The notes under the pieces were generated by a model, which had not been told where the DNA came from, did no database searches, and saw only the letters and a program-made list of their open reading frames with translations. A stretch of DNA of 64,000 nucleotides from an uncultured Lachnospiraceae bacterium (GTDB taxonomy: Bacteria > Bacillota > Clostridia > Lachnospirales > Lachnospiraceae). Of this stretch, positions 9,801 to 18,105 are shown one piece after another. The position numbers and the translations under genes were made by a program. Positions within the stretch are counted from its first letter, which is position 1, and each line of letters opens with the position of its first letter. The DNA lies in the NCBI GenBank assembly GCA_947382355.1, contig CANCYR010000006.1:22579-86578 (forward strand). Reading direction: 5' to 3'.

Positions 9801-11861
9801 GAATTTACTCTTCAGAATTTTTCAGCAAGCAGTACGGATTCGGATATTTATACTCCGAAGCTGTATGTGGATGTTAATGCAGACGGAAAGTTTTCTGAAT
9901 CGGAACAATTGGAAGGAGGAGTTGTTACCAATGCCCTGACCGGAATTGAGGTGCCTCATGTCACAACAGTCAGCGGAAGTGTTTATGAGTTGTCTACAAA
10001 TGTGTTGTATCGACTGAAACGGGAGGTCCCGGATGGCTTTCAGGGTTGTCTGCCATGGTGCCTGAAGGTTGAAAAGAGTCTTAATCCCAATGTTTCTGAC
10101 AGTGAAACAGGATATTCTGCTATAAAAGGAGCAAAATCGGTTGACATAAAGATATTACAGGTTACTCATAATAGCAAAAGTACTTTAAATCTGAATGAGA
10201 AGCCGGGTCTGTATGGCAAGTATATAGATATGCTGACAGATCTTAAGATGTTTGATTTGCAGATAACAAAAGTAACTCAATCACAGTTTGATGCAGGGGA
10301 ATATCAAAACATAAATGACTATGATATGCTTGTATTAGGATTTGGAGACAACTTTGCTGATACAAATCAGGCAGCTTCCAATGCTATCGGTGCGTATATT
10401 GCGGACGGAAAACCTGTATTGCTTTGCCATGACTTTATGGAACATTATCCCCACTACACTGCTGTGCAAATATTGAGGGATACATTGGGCATGGACCGGT
10501 ATGGTATCAGAGCTTCCAATGCTGCGGAAGACCATCCCCTTGGAAAGCCTGGCCTTGGAAGTTATATCAGAAAAGGAACAGGTTACGGCAGGGGAGATGC
10601 CGGCGATGCAACTGCCATTGAAACCATTGAAACATCAGGACGACGGGTTGCATATCAGCCGGGCAGCAATAAGACAAAGCTGGCAGCGGAGACTCAGGGC
10701 TTAACCAATTATTTCTTAATGAAATTTTATCAAAATAAGAAAACTTCTGCTTATTCTTGGTGGAGTAATACGACTGATTACTTTTCGCTGTTGTCACCAG
10801 ATATGTATGATTGGGGAACACCAGCGCAAGAAACAAGCAAAACCCCCTCCATCACTAGCAACTCTAATCAGGATTACATTATTGATGTTGATAAGGTGAA
10901 TGACGGACAGATTACCAATTATCCATATAAGCTGCTGGATACTTTCCCGGTAAATAAAACTCATGGGCAATACTTCCAGCCCAACATGGAAGCGGATCAG
11001 GATGATGACGGAACAGCGGACATTACGGTTTGGTATACCTTGGGGCATGGACACGGTTCCAATGTGATGGCTGAAACTACGGAATCCAAGCTTTCCGATG
11101 GTGTATATGGCATATCGCCAAAGGACGGAGTGAATAATTATTACATTTTTAACAGCGGTAACGTAACCTATACCGGAAGCGGTCATACAAATTTGGCAAA
11201 TCCTCAAAATCAATATGAGGCACAATTATTTATAAATACATTGGTTGCTGCATACAGGGCAGGAATCAGAAAGCCTACCGTAAGTATGTATGATGGAAGC
11301 GATTTGAACAGCTCTTCTATCAGTAATATTGTGGTTCCATATGATGAAAATATCGGCTTGAATGCTGATACCAGCAAGGCACAGTCCTCCTTTATCAGGG
11401 ATAAGGATGACCCAGATAAATACCAGTATCCATTTGTAAACTATACGGATGCTGATGCAACTAAAGTATGGTTCCGGGTATCAGACCCCAATCTGGTAAA
11501 GGGTTCCAAGAAAATCAAGCTTAAGTTCTGGCAGGAGGTGCCTGATGATACGCCCGGTGCTCAGAGTATTGTTTTGGACCAAAATACAACCATTAAAGTA
11601 ATTGAGATGACAGGGATGCCATTCTATTCGGCGAATTTCACTCAGACTTATGCTTATGGCACCGATGCTACAGGCGGCGTTATGTATGGACTGAGGCTTC
11701 CTATGAATTTATTGAATTCAAGCAGTAACTTTAAGCTTTACGTGGAGGCGGAAACGGAAATTGAAAGCGTTTCAATAACCGGTAAGAAAAATATCAGTAA
11801 ATCCGGCAAATCCTACGCATCTTTAAGTGTTACAAAAATGGATTTGTTAAAGCTGGATTAA
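6804..11861 (+). CDS. Giant membrane-anchored extracellular protein, DUF5057 type
   Basis: The product is about 1,685 residues. A basic start is followed by one hydrophobic helix at about residues 10-32, which acts as a signal anchor. Then come the motif VLEVVPEH, an acidic linker with EENENENE at about residue 270, and several repeats of a module built around YDLIYISGRNEVY and YDIIYIGSNH, which resemble ThuA/glutamine-amidotransferase-like folds. The pattern agrees with the Clostridia-specific DUF5057 proteins I recall, which are usually encoded next to prepilin genes. The ATG at 6804 follows GGAGGG by 5 bases; an in-frame ATG at 6786 behind GGGTGA is the alternative start. It closes the pilin-like cluster and is followed by a strong terminator. 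Its function is unknown; a cell-surface anchor or ligand-binding partner of the pilus is possible. Confidence 0.7.
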   Translation: MEKGKKRLIARILSTAAVLAIAIAICTFVAKKTTEQVEASTNILQKVSTKYASGDFKVLEVVPEHTANENEEIGYFVKDKNRDRDFREVSQAKSIGSLFEPDKGISNLLMMRDYGLIKDYGVDYGNQTGLVSDNPVYSDSATFASYPMTGFDLADKQFVAGMFEMDPGNAGNYQMDTNGYFIDASGTINAIKGTTSGNSTSLSSNSIGNGALTRILSVIANTDGVTEAPPVSEAPEINNQDEVTVTLEEEEPPAADGGNEENENENEPGEKEPQFPQNSPDVGNQPGGNLLQEMDIDTSPAGGYSNGYSHWLGATESNYEPVPEGDRFNKGLPEGITWVGDGTGNVRFVESPAGKYFGYAIRDLYYNTDKTNNYFHNGNWFKELVFGDADSSIQISVRTVTPGEITANSINTKDYDLIYISGRNEVYIQNGEDFTDSQVMDLYNAVVGNSHQAVIMDYALIDKETVENKAALGTLSNMEKLALLLWQDNQTKILTETLSGNGAGGAANNGFDVSDATGDQITMLSFGSVSNTVWHYLVTEAPLGGYGNFVAGSVYVYEHRLQYFQNPKAQVDLYDFFGNGDFNSQYVDTVAAAGLSRVEYAVRVNNTNNPDKKMNEQITPAVVVQYILSYDGTASELVKNDLRVLEIQPCRDFSYNIGWGTQSYSEIENSENRYSTQCCANREEFIERYLGEPFVKADGTIDDENIDKVLFTSMTIEEFICKNDNVSEEYDIIYIGSNHSPNPAYKTYSSGSTGNYKVTRAADVPGKSVDTPENITDFRDNLMDGMVYFNIGDITYYERALPGNWGGTLLWGWFDNNYEQNHTNGRARFAARDLTVYKVKELLDYLDNGYPIIVAGDMLKTDDSGNSIINPTINTDNNSLTNRDMNGVDHGRIDNCSKMYELFQVATGQSVDITYEAYNNRNYANTNFISEADAIAAEANPVTETEFKEKVIQGVNAAKLSLNVTSRPTEYEYTLGSQGEITGQQTLAADSDGKYYLEFEFTLQNFSASSTDSDIYTPKLYVDVNADGKFSESEQLEGGVVTNALTGIEVPHVTTVSGSVYELSTNVLYRLKREVPDGFQGCLPWCLKVEKSLNPNVSDSETGYSAIKGAKSVDIKILQVTHNSKSTLNLNEKPGLYGKYIDMLTDLKMFDLQITKVTQSQFDAGEYQNINDYDMLVLGFGDNFADTNQAASNAIGAYIADGKPVLLCHDFMEHYPHYTAVQILRDTLGMDRYGIRASNAAEDHPLGKPGLGSYIRKGTGYGRGDAGDATAIETIETSGRRVAYQPGSNKTKLAAETQGLTNYFLMKFYQNKKTSAYSWWSNTTDYFSLLSPDMYDWGTPAQETSKTPSITSNSNQDYIIDVDKVNDGQITNYPYKLLDTFPVNKTHGQYFQPNMEADQDDDGTADITVWYTLGHGHGSNVMAETTESKLSDGVYGISPKDGVNNYYIFNSGNVTYTGSGHTNLANPQNQYEAQLFINTLVAAYRAGIRKPTVSMYDGSDLNSSSISNIVVPYDENIGLNADTSKAQSSFIRDKDDPDKYQYPFVNYTDADATKVWFRVSDPNLVKGSKKIKLKFWQEVPDDTPGAQSIVLDQNTTIKVIEMTGMPFYSANFTQTYAYGTDATGGVMYGLRLPMNLLNSSSNFKLYVEAETEIESVSITGKKNISKSGKSYASLSVTKMDLLKLD

Positions 11862-11914
11862 ATGAAGGTCTCAGAAATATTTATGAAAACTTCACAGGAA
11901 AACTACAATGACGG

Positions 11915-11941
11915 CAGGTCCCTCAGGGGACCTGTTTTTTT
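11915..11941 (+). terminator. Rho-independent terminator after the pilin-like cluster
   Basis: CAGGTCCC and GGGACCTG form a perfect 8-bp stem with a TCAG loop, followed by seven T residues. It lies 53 bases after the stop codon of the giant DUF5057-type gene. Confidence 0.93.
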
Positions 11942-11995
11942 GTACAGAAAGATTTCGGAAAATTGTTTCTCGAAAATTGTTTTTTAAAAAAGCAC

Positions 11996-12024
11996 TTTAC
12001 ACATCAATTTTTTTAGTGTATAGT
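11996..12024 (+). promoter_or_regulatory. Likely sigma-A promoter of topA
   Basis: TTTACA and TATAGT are separated by 17 bases in an AT-rich stretch just after the terminator and 43 bases before the topA start codon. The A/T-rich spacer (run of seven T) is typical of strong low-GC Gram-positive promoters. Confidence 0.65.
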
Positions 12025-12066
12025 GTGAAACGATTATTAGAAACGGAAAAGAACAGGGGAATCATC

Positions 12067-14151
12067 ATGGCAAAATATTTAGTAATTGTGGAATCGCCTG
12101 CAAAGGTAAAGACCATAAAGAAGTTTTTGGGAACCAATTATGAGGTTCTTGCCAGTAACGGACATGTACGGGATTTGCCTAAAAGCCGCATGGGCATTGA
12201 TGTGGAAAATGATTATGAGCCCAAATATATTACCATACGGGGAAAAGGGGATATACTGGCAGCTCTTAGAAAAGAAGTAAAGAAGGCGGAAAAAATTTAT
12301 CTGGCGACGGACCCGGACCGGGAAGGAGAGGCTATTTCATGGCATCTTTTAAAGGCGCTTAAGCTAGAGGATAAAAAGGTATACCGGATTACTTTTAATG
12401 AAATTACCAAGAATGCAGTGAAAGAATCTTTAAAACACGCAAGGGAAATTGATATGGATCTGGTGGACGCCCAACAGGCAAGGCGGGTGCTTGACCGGAT
12501 GGTGGGATATCGTATATCTCCTCTTTTGTGGGCAAAGGTGAAGAGAGGTTTGAGTGCAGGGCGGGTTCAGTCCGTGGCTCTTCGAATCATCTGTGACAGG
12601 GAGGAGGAAATCAATGCTTTTATTCCGGAGGAATATTGGACATTGGATGCCAATCTTAAAATATCCGGAGAAAAGAAACCTCTGCAGGCAAAGTTTTATG
12701 GGACAAGAGAAAAGAAAATGACTATTTCCACCAAAGAGGAGTTGGATCAGGTTTTAGATAAGCTAAAAGGAGCACAGTTTCAGGTTCATTCCGTAAAGAA
12801 AGGGGAAAGGAGCAAAAAACCTCCAATGCCTTTTACCACTTCTACCTTACAGCAGGAAGCCAGCAAAGCGCTGAATTTTTCCACTTCCAAAACCATGAGG
12901 CTTGCCCAGCAGCTATATGAAGGTGTGGAAATCAAAGGCAGCGGCACAGTAGGCCTGATTACTTATCTTCGTACTGACTCCACCAGAGTATCTGAAGAAG
13001 CAAAGCAGAATGCAAAGGAATATATTGAACAGGTTTATGGAAGCCAGTATGGGGAGGAAACAGAAACAGTTAAAAAATCCCAGGGGAAGATACAGGATGC
13101 CCATGAGGCTATCCGTCCTACGGATATTTCCAGAACTCCATTGGAAATGAAAGAATCCTTAAGCAGGGATTTATTCAGACTGTATCAGCTGATTTGGAAA
13201 CGGTTTACGGCAAGCTGTATGAAGCCTGCTGTTTATGAGACTACCTCTGTGAAAATAGATGCAAAGGATTATCGGTTTACCGTGTCTGCATCCAAAATTA
13301 TATTTGACGGATTTATGAGCGTATATACAGAGGCGGATGAGGAAAAAAGGGAAGGAAGCCTGCTGGCAAAGTCTTTTAATGAAAATACAAAGCTTCAACT
13401 GGAAAGCTTTGAGCCAAAGCAGCACTTTACCCAGCCCCCTGCCCATTATACGGAAGCTTCCCTTGTGCGTACGCTGGAAGAGCTGGGCATTGGCCGTCCA
13501 AGTACCTATGCTCCTACTATCGGCACTATTTTAGGAAGGCGTTATATTGTAAAGGAAGAGAAGAACCTATATGTTACAGAGCTTGGAGAAGTGGTGAATT
13601 CCATTATGAAGGATGCTTTTTCCAGCATTGTGGATGTAAATTTTACCGCTAATATGGAATCTCTTTTAGATAAGGTGGAAGAGGGCGTCATAAACTGGAA
13701 GGTGGTAGTGAAGAATTTCTATCCGGATTTGGATGAGGCGGTGAATCTGGCGGAAAAGGAACTGGAATCCGTAGAGATTGCAGATGAAGTATCGGATCAG
13801 GTCTGTGAGCTTTGCGGCAGGCAAATGGTTATTAAATACGGGCCCCATGGAAGATTTTTAGCCTGTCCCGGCTTTCCGGACTGCAGAAACACTAAGCCAT
13901 ACTTTGAAAAAATAGGAGTGCCATGTCCTAAATGCGGCAGTGAAGTAGTGCTTAGAAAGACCAAAAAAGGAAGAAAATATTTCGGCTGCGAGAATAATCC
14001 GGAGTGTGATTTTATGGTATGGCAGAAGCCCAGCAAAAAAATGTGCCCCAAATGCGGTTCTGTCTTATTGGAAAAGGGCAATAAGCTTGTCTGTTCAGGA
14101 GAAGGCTGCGGCTATGTGGAGCCTGTGCCAAAGGAAGAGAAACAGATATAG
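12067..14151 (+). CDS. topA: DNA topoisomerase I (type IA)
   Basis: TopA relaxes negatively supercoiled DNA by nicking one strand through a 5'-phosphotyrosine. The 694-residue protein starts with MAKYLVIVESPAKVKTI, the standard TOPRIM opening with the conserved Glu, and has the TOPRIM DPDREGEA motif. The catalytic tyrosine is Tyr300 in LITYLRTDST. Three C-terminal Cys4 zinc ribbons (CELCG, CPKCGSE and CPKCGSV with their partner pairs) match the family. The start at 12067 is preferred over upstream in-frame codons because it gives the conserved N-terminus and lies 6 bases after AGGGGA. B. subtilis topA also lies upstream of codY, although there the genes gid, codV, clpQ and clpY intervene; here codY follows directly. 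Confidence 0.97.
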   Translation: MAKYLVIVESPAKVKTIKKFLGTNYEVLASNGHVRDLPKSRMGIDVENDYEPKYITIRGKGDILAALRKEVKKAEKIYLATDPDREGEAISWHLLKALKLEDKKVYRITFNEITKNAVKESLKHAREIDMDLVDAQQARRVLDRMVGYRISPLLWAKVKRGLSAGRVQSVALRIICDREEEINAFIPEEYWTLDANLKISGEKKPLQAKFYGTREKKMTISTKEELDQVLDKLKGAQFQVHSVKKGERSKKPPMPFTTSTLQQEASKALNFSTSKTMRLAQQLYEGVEIKGSGTVGLITYLRTDSTRVSEEAKQNAKEYIEQVYGSQYGEETETVKKSQGKIQDAHEAIRPTDISRTPLEMKESLSRDLFRLYQLIWKRFTASCMKPAVYETTSVKIDAKDYRFTVSASKIIFDGFMSVYTEADEEKREGSLLAKSFNENTKLQLESFEPKQHFTQPPAHYTEASLVRTLEELGIGRPSTYAPTIGTILGRRYIVKEEKNLYVTELGEVVNSIMKDAFSSIVDVNFTANMESLLDKVEEGVINWKVVVKNFYPDLDEAVNLAEKELESVEIADEVSDQVCELCGRQMVIKYGPHGRFLACPGFPDCRNTKPYFEKIGVPCPKCGSEVVLRKTKKGRKYFGCENNPECDFMVWQKPSKKMCPKCGSVLLEKGNKLVCSGEGCGYVEPVPKEEKQI

Positions 14152-14193
14152 ATACAATCATAAATAACATACGCTACCTTTCCAATCAAAACC

Positions 14194-14208
14194 AATTATC
14201 TGAAAATT
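14194..14208. promoter_or_regulatory. CodY box upstream of codY
   Basis: AATTATCTGAAAATT matches the CodY operator consensus AATTTTCWGAAAATT at 14 of 15 positions. It ends one base before the proposed -35 hexamer of codY, so CodY bound here would be expected to repress its own gene. The consensus comes from established work in Bacillus, Lactococcus and Staphylococcus; its use here is inferred. Confidence 0.7.
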
Positions 14209-14209
14209 C

Positions 14210-14238
14210 TTGCGGTTCTTTCAGAATTGTGGTAACAT
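14210..14238 (+). promoter_or_regulatory. Possible codY promoter
   Basis: TTGCGG and TAACAT are spaced by 17 bases and lie 62 bases before the codY start codon. The -10 element deviates from TATAAT. No terminator was found between topA and this point, so some codY transcription may read through from topA. Confidence 0.45.
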
Positions 14239-14299
14239 ATTAATAGCAATGGCATTAACTTATTCTATGGACTATGGGATTAGAATTACGGAGGAAGCT

Positions 14300-15079
14300 A
14301 TGAGCAGTGTACAGTTACTGGATAAAACAAGAAAGATTGGAAAGCTGTTGCATAATAACATTTCCAGCAAGGTAGTCTTTACCGATATATGCACAGTATT
14401 AAAGGAAATATTGGAATCCAATGTACTTGTTATCAGTAAAAAAGGCAAGGTGCTGGGGCTTGCCAACTGCGGCGGCGTGGAAGTGATTACAGAGCTTTTA
14501 AAAGGGCAGGTAGGAGATTTCATAGACAGTGCATTGAATGAAAGATTCTTATCAGTGCTTTCCACAAAGGAAAATGTCAATCTGGAGACCCTTGGATTTG
14601 AGCATACGGACACAAAGCGTTTTCGGGGTGTCATTACTCCCATTGATATTGCGGGAGAAAGGCTTGGGACCCTGTTTATTTACAATGAAGAGGAAACCTA
14701 TGATATAGACGATATTATCCTGTGCGAATACGGCGCAACGGTAGTCAGTCTGGAAATGCTCAGGGCAGTCAACGAGGAAAACGCAGAGGAAAACAGAAAG
14801 CAGGCAGTGGTAAAGTCAGCCATCCATACCTTGTCACTTTCAGAAATGGAAGCTATTGTACATATTTTTGACGAGTTAAACGGAATGGAAGGGATTTTAG
14901 TGGCAAGTAAAATTGCAGACCGGGTGGGGATTACCCGTTCTGTCATCGTAAATGCCCTTAGGAAGTTTGAAAGTGCGGGAGTTATAGAGTCCCGCTCATC
15001 CGGCATGAAGGGTACCTACATCAAAGTGGTCAATGATGCCATATATGATGAACTGGAAGAACTGCGCAAAAGCATATAA
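14300..15079 (+). CDS. codY: Global nutrient-responsive repressor CodY
   Basis: CodY senses GTP and branched-chain amino acids and represses adaptation genes, including motility genes in B. subtilis. The 259-residue length equals that of B. subtilis CodY. The N-terminal GAF domain starts with SVQLLDKTRKIGKLLH, and the C-terminal winged helix carries the hallmark ASKIADRVGITRSVIVNALR. The start at 14300 follows GGAGG by 5 bases and gives the conserved N-terminus; in-frame codons upstream to 14210 would overlap the promoter. The gene lies directly upstream of the fla/che operon, as in B. subtilis, but is separated from it by a terminator and a new promoter. A CodY box lies upstream. Confidence 0.97.
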   Translation: MSSVQLLDKTRKIGKLLHNNISSKVVFTDICTVLKEILESNVLVISKKGKVLGLANCGGVEVITELLKGQVGDFIDSALNERFLSVLSTKENVNLETLGFEHTDTKRFRGVITPIDIAGERLGTLFIYNEEETYDIDDIILCEYGATVVSLEMLRAVNEENAEENRKQAVVKSAIHTLSLSEMEAIVHIFDELNGMEGILVASKIADRVGITRSVIVNALRKFESAGVIESRSSGMKGTYIKVVNDAIYDELEELRKSI

Positions 15080-15122
15080 ATACAAAAGTGTATGGCAAAA
15101 GGAATTGCTGGAATTTTTTGAT

Positions 15123-15162
15123 AAAAGGATTTATGAAGCATAAGTCCTTTTTGTTTTTTTTT
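15123..15162 (+). terminator. Rho-independent terminator after codY
   Basis: AAAAGGATTTATG and CATAAGTCCTTTT form a 13-bp stem with one G-U pair and a 3-base AAG loop, followed by a long T tract. It separates codY from the flagellar operon. Confidence 0.92.
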
Positions 15163-15172
15163 AGAAAATGCC

Positions 15173-15200
15173 TTGCGTTTTTTTACAAATTCTTTATAAT
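15173..15200 (+). promoter_or_regulatory. Likely sigma-A promoter of the fla/che operon
   Basis: TTGCGT and a perfect TATAAT are 16 bases apart, 45 bases upstream of the flgB start codon and 10 bases after the codY terminator. It is the only good promoter in front of the flagellar genes and would start an operon of about 35 kb. No convincing CodY box was found beside it. Confidence 0.75.
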
Positions 15201-15245
15201 AAAGTAGTGTGGCTTTTGAAAGCCTTTTTAGGAAAGGAGAGCAAT

Positions 15246-15635
15246 ATGATTCAGACAAGCGTGTTTAATTATATCAATGTTTTAGATAAAGCGGCGGATG
15301 CTTCATGGCTGCGGAATGAGGCCATAAGCAATAACCTGAGCAATATGAATACACCTGGTTACAAACGTCAGGATGTGGATTTTGAGAGCCAGCTGTCAAA
15401 GGCTCTTGGAAGCGGCAGATATGAGACTATGGATGCAAAGGTGGCAGGAGTAAGGACAAACAGTCTTGCCCCAACTACTTTTAAGGACTATTCGGGTTAT
15501 TCCTACCGCATAGATGGTAATAACGTGGATCCGGATTCGGAAAATGTGGCTTTAGCCAACAATCAGATAAAGTATCAGGCATTGGTTGCGGCCTACAATC
15601 AGGAATTTGCTAATTTAAAGGCAGTGATGAAATAA
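15246..15635 (+). CDS. flgB: Flagellar proximal rod protein FlgB
   Basis: FlgB is one of the rod subunits that link the MS ring to the hook. The 129-residue product has the typical rod N-terminus with ISNNLSNMNTPGYKR at about residues 29-43, the flagellar basal body rod signature, and a C-terminal amphipathic helix. The ATG at 15246 lies 6 bases after AAGGAGA; an upstream in-frame codon at 15168 lies in the promoter and is rejected. It is the first gene of the fla/che operon, the same position as in B. subtilis. Confidence 0.96.
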   Translation: MIQTSVFNYINVLDKAADASWLRNEAISNNLSNMNTPGYKRQDVDFESQLSKALGSGRYETMDAKVAGVRTNSLAPTTFKDYSGYSYRIDGNNVDPDSENVALANNQIKYQALVAAYNQEFANLKAVMK

Positions 15636-15654
15636 GAAGCAGGAGGAATGAGTT

Positions 15655-16098
15655 ATGAGTATGTTTAATGCTTTTGATGTGAATGCATCGGGACTTACAG
15701 CGCAAAGGTACCGCATGGACGTAATTTCGGAAAATGTGGCCAATGCCAACACCACAAGAACTTCGGATGGTACGCCTTACCGGAGGAAAACAGTAGTATT
15801 TCAGGAAAGGGATTCACAGACCCCTTTTTCCAGAGTGTTAAATAAGGCAACAGATCTTTATTCCGGAAAAGGAGTTAAGGTAGTAGGCACCTTTGAGGAC
15901 CGTACTACTGACTTGATAAAGGCATATGACCCTGCTCATCCGGATGCAGATGAAGATGGATATGTATGGTATCCCAATGTAAACATCATTACAGAAATGA
16001 CCAATTTAATTGATGCCAGCCGGGCTTATGAGGCAAACGCCACTGCATTTGATGCAAGTAAGAGCATGGCTTTAAAAGGTTTGGAAATGGCTAACTAA
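15655..16098 (+). CDS. flgC: Flagellar proximal rod protein FlgC
   Basis: FlgC forms part of the proximal rod with FlgB and FliE. The 147-residue product has the rod signature ISENVANANTTRT near residue 25 and the FlgC C-terminal pattern MTNLIDASRAYEANATAF. It is preceded by AGGAGG and follows flgB by 19 bases. Length and order (flgB-flgC-fliE) agree with other Gram-positive flagellar operons. Confidence 0.96.
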   Translation: MSMFNAFDVNASGLTAQRYRMDVISENVANANTTRTSDGTPYRRKTVVFQERDSQTPFSRVLNKATDLYSGKGVKVVGTFEDRTTDLIKAYDPAHPDADEDGYVWYPNVNIITEMTNLIDASRAYEANATAFDASKSMALKGLEMAN

Positions 16099-16123
16099 AA
16101 TATAAAGTGAAAGAGGAAAAAAG

Positions 16124-16462
16124 ATGGACATTACAGCTTTAAACAATGTAAATTCAGGCATTATTAAAGAGGCAGTCAAAAACAGCTCTTTGTTATCAGA
16201 CGGCAGGGTGAAAAGCGGCTCGAAAGCAGACGGTGATGTGTTTGAATCTTTTTTAAGTGCAGCCGTAGAAGGAATCAATACAACGAATGGCTATTTATCC
16301 GATGCCGAAAATGAAGAAATCAAGCTTGCTCTTGGTGAAACGGAAAACCCGCATGATTTGGCCATTGCATTGCAGAAGGCCTCTTCCGCGCTTACATATA
16401 CAATTGCCATAAGAGACAAGTTTATGGAAGCTTATAAAGAAATCATGCAGATGCAGATTTAG
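16124..16462 (+). CDS. fliE: Flagellar hook-basal body protein FliE
   Basis: FliE joins the MS ring (FliF) to the rod. The 112-residue product has the conserved C-terminal half with HDLAIALQKASSALTYTIAI and a final KEIMQMQI, matching the family's conserved last 60 residues. It lies between flgC and fliF as expected. The weakly conserved N-terminal part is Asn/Ser-rich. Confidence 0.94.
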   Translation: MDITALNNVNSGIIKEAVKNSSLLSDGRVKSGSKADGDVFESFLSAAVEGINTTNGYLSDAENEEIKLALGETENPHDLAIALQKASSALTYTIAIRDKFMEAYKEIMQMQI

Positions 16463-16488
16463 AGTAAGGTACTAAGGAGCAACTTGTT

Positions 16489-18099
16489 ATGTCAGACAAA
16501 TTAAAAGAAATTCCAGAAAAGCTATTAGAATGGTGGAATAAATTCAATCCAAAACAGAAGACCATAATTGTCTGCGCCTTTGCAGGGGTCGTGCTGATGT
16601 TTTCTGTTTTAGGCTATGTGTTGACCAGGCCTCAGTATATCCCTTTAGTGACCTGTGAAAGCCAGAAGGAAGCCTCCGAAATTGTGAAACTGCTTGAAGG
16701 CGAGAACCTGAAGTATCAGACCAGCACTGATGGCCTTAGAATCTCCATATTAAAAAGCCAGGAAGGGGATGCCAACCTTCTTTTAGGCGCAAACAGCATT
16801 CCTTCCGATACATACGGCACCATTAATGATGTGATATCCGGCGGATTTTCCACTACGGAAGCGGACAAACAGAAACGGTACAAGGTGTGGCTGCAAAAGG
16901 ACATGGAGGCTACCCTCCAGCGGAACGAAGCGGTGAAAAAGGCAAAGGTGGATTTGACCATACCGGAGCAGGACGGCACCTTGATTGCACAAAATAGAGA
17001 GTCTTTTGCGGCGATTACGCTGACAATTGAAGAAGGAATGGAGCTTGCGCCGGAAAATGCGGCGGCTCTCGCCAGATATTCGGCTACCGCCCTTGGCAAT
17101 ACCAGTACGGATAATATAACCATTATCGATACAGAAGGTAACCTGCTGTTTGCCGGAGAAGATAACGGCAATGTTGCAGGGAATGCCAGCACCCAGTTAG
17201 ATGCCAAGTCAAAGGCGGAGGCAGTGGTAAAAAATGAAGTGCGTTCTGTTTTAATAGGAACTACCCTATATGACAGCGTAGAGGTGACCAGCAATTTAAA
17301 GCTTGATTTTTCCACAACGGAACAGACCGACCATAATTATCAGGCTCCGGAAGGCTCGGAACAGGGACTTTTAAGTGAGGAGCGGGTTTTTGAAAGCGAG
17401 AATCAGGGCGTAACCGGAGGAGAACCGGGTACGGGAAGCAATGACGAGGATGGAGCCAGCTATGTGCTCAGCGATTATGCGGATTCTTCCTCCAGCCAAT
17501 CAGAAAGGGAAAGTAAATATCTTCAGGATGAAAGTGTGAAGACGCAGACCAAGCCTCCGGGAGATATTGTTTATGACGAGTCCTCCATCGGAATCGCTGC
17601 TACTAAGCTGCATGTATATAAAGAAGAAGATGTGCAAAGGCAGGGACTTTTAGAAGGAATCACCTGGGATGAGTTTAAAGTTACAAACGGCGAGGTAGTA
17701 AAGCTGGAGGTAGATGAGGAGATTTATGCGCTGGTAGCAAAGGCTACCGGGATTTCCGAAGAGAACATTCAGATCGTTGCTCAGGAAAAGCCGATTTTTA
17801 TTGATAAAGAAGGTCTTTCCGTAGGGGCATGGGATGTGGTGCAGATTGTACTCATCGTGCTTATTCTGGCATTGCTTGCTTTCGTGGTGTTAAGGAGCAT
17901 GCGCGGAGCAAGGGCAGAGCAGACGGAAGAGGAGCTTTCTGTGGAATCACTGTTGCAGTCTACTCCGGCGGCAGAGTTAGAGAATATAGAACTAGAAGAG
18001 AAGTCAGAGACAAGAAAACTGATAGAAAAATTTGTGGACGAAAATCCGGAAGCGGTTGCCAATTTGCTTAGGAACTGGCTTCAGGAGGAATGGGGGTAA
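16489..18099 (+). CDS. fliF: Flagellar MS-ring protein FliF
   Basis: FliF builds the membrane ring on which the flagellum assembles. The 536-residue protein has two membrane segments, at about residues 25-46 and 443-465, flanking the periplasm-facing ring-building domains with the YscJ/FliF segment (VKKAKVDLTIPEQD). An acidic, Ser-rich loop at about residues 290-350 is the usual variable insertion. The last residues (AVANLLRNWLQEEWG) form the FliG-binding tail. fliG begins 6 bases after the stop. Confidence 0.96.
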   Translation: MSDKLKEIPEKLLEWWNKFNPKQKTIIVCAFAGVVLMFSVLGYVLTRPQYIPLVTCESQKEASEIVKLLEGENLKYQTSTDGLRISILKSQEGDANLLLGANSIPSDTYGTINDVISGGFSTTEADKQKRYKVWLQKDMEATLQRNEAVKKAKVDLTIPEQDGTLIAQNRESFAAITLTIEEGMELAPENAAALARYSATALGNTSTDNITIIDTEGNLLFAGEDNGNVAGNASTQLDAKSKAEAVVKNEVRSVLIGTTLYDSVEVTSNLKLDFSTTEQTDHNYQAPEGSEQGLLSEERVFESENQGVTGGEPGTGSNDEDGASYVLSDYADSSSSQSERESKYLQDESVKTQTKPPGDIVYDESSIGIAATKLHVYKEEDVQRQGLLEGITWDEFKVTNGEVVKLEVDEEIYALVAKATGISEENIQIVAQEKPIFIDKEGLSVGAWDVVQIVLIVLILALLAFVVLRSMRGARAEQTEEELSVESLLQSTPAAELENIELEEKSETRKLIEKFVDENPEAVANLLRNWLQEEWG

Positions 18100-18105
18100 A
18101 TACCA

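Noticed and set aside
11950..11964. Second CodY box upstream of topA (AGATTTCGGAAAATT)
   Set aside because: It has three mismatches to the consensus, too weak to report given the AT-rich context.
14151..14193. Terminator after topA
   Set aside because: No stem-loop with a T tract was found in the topA-codY gap.
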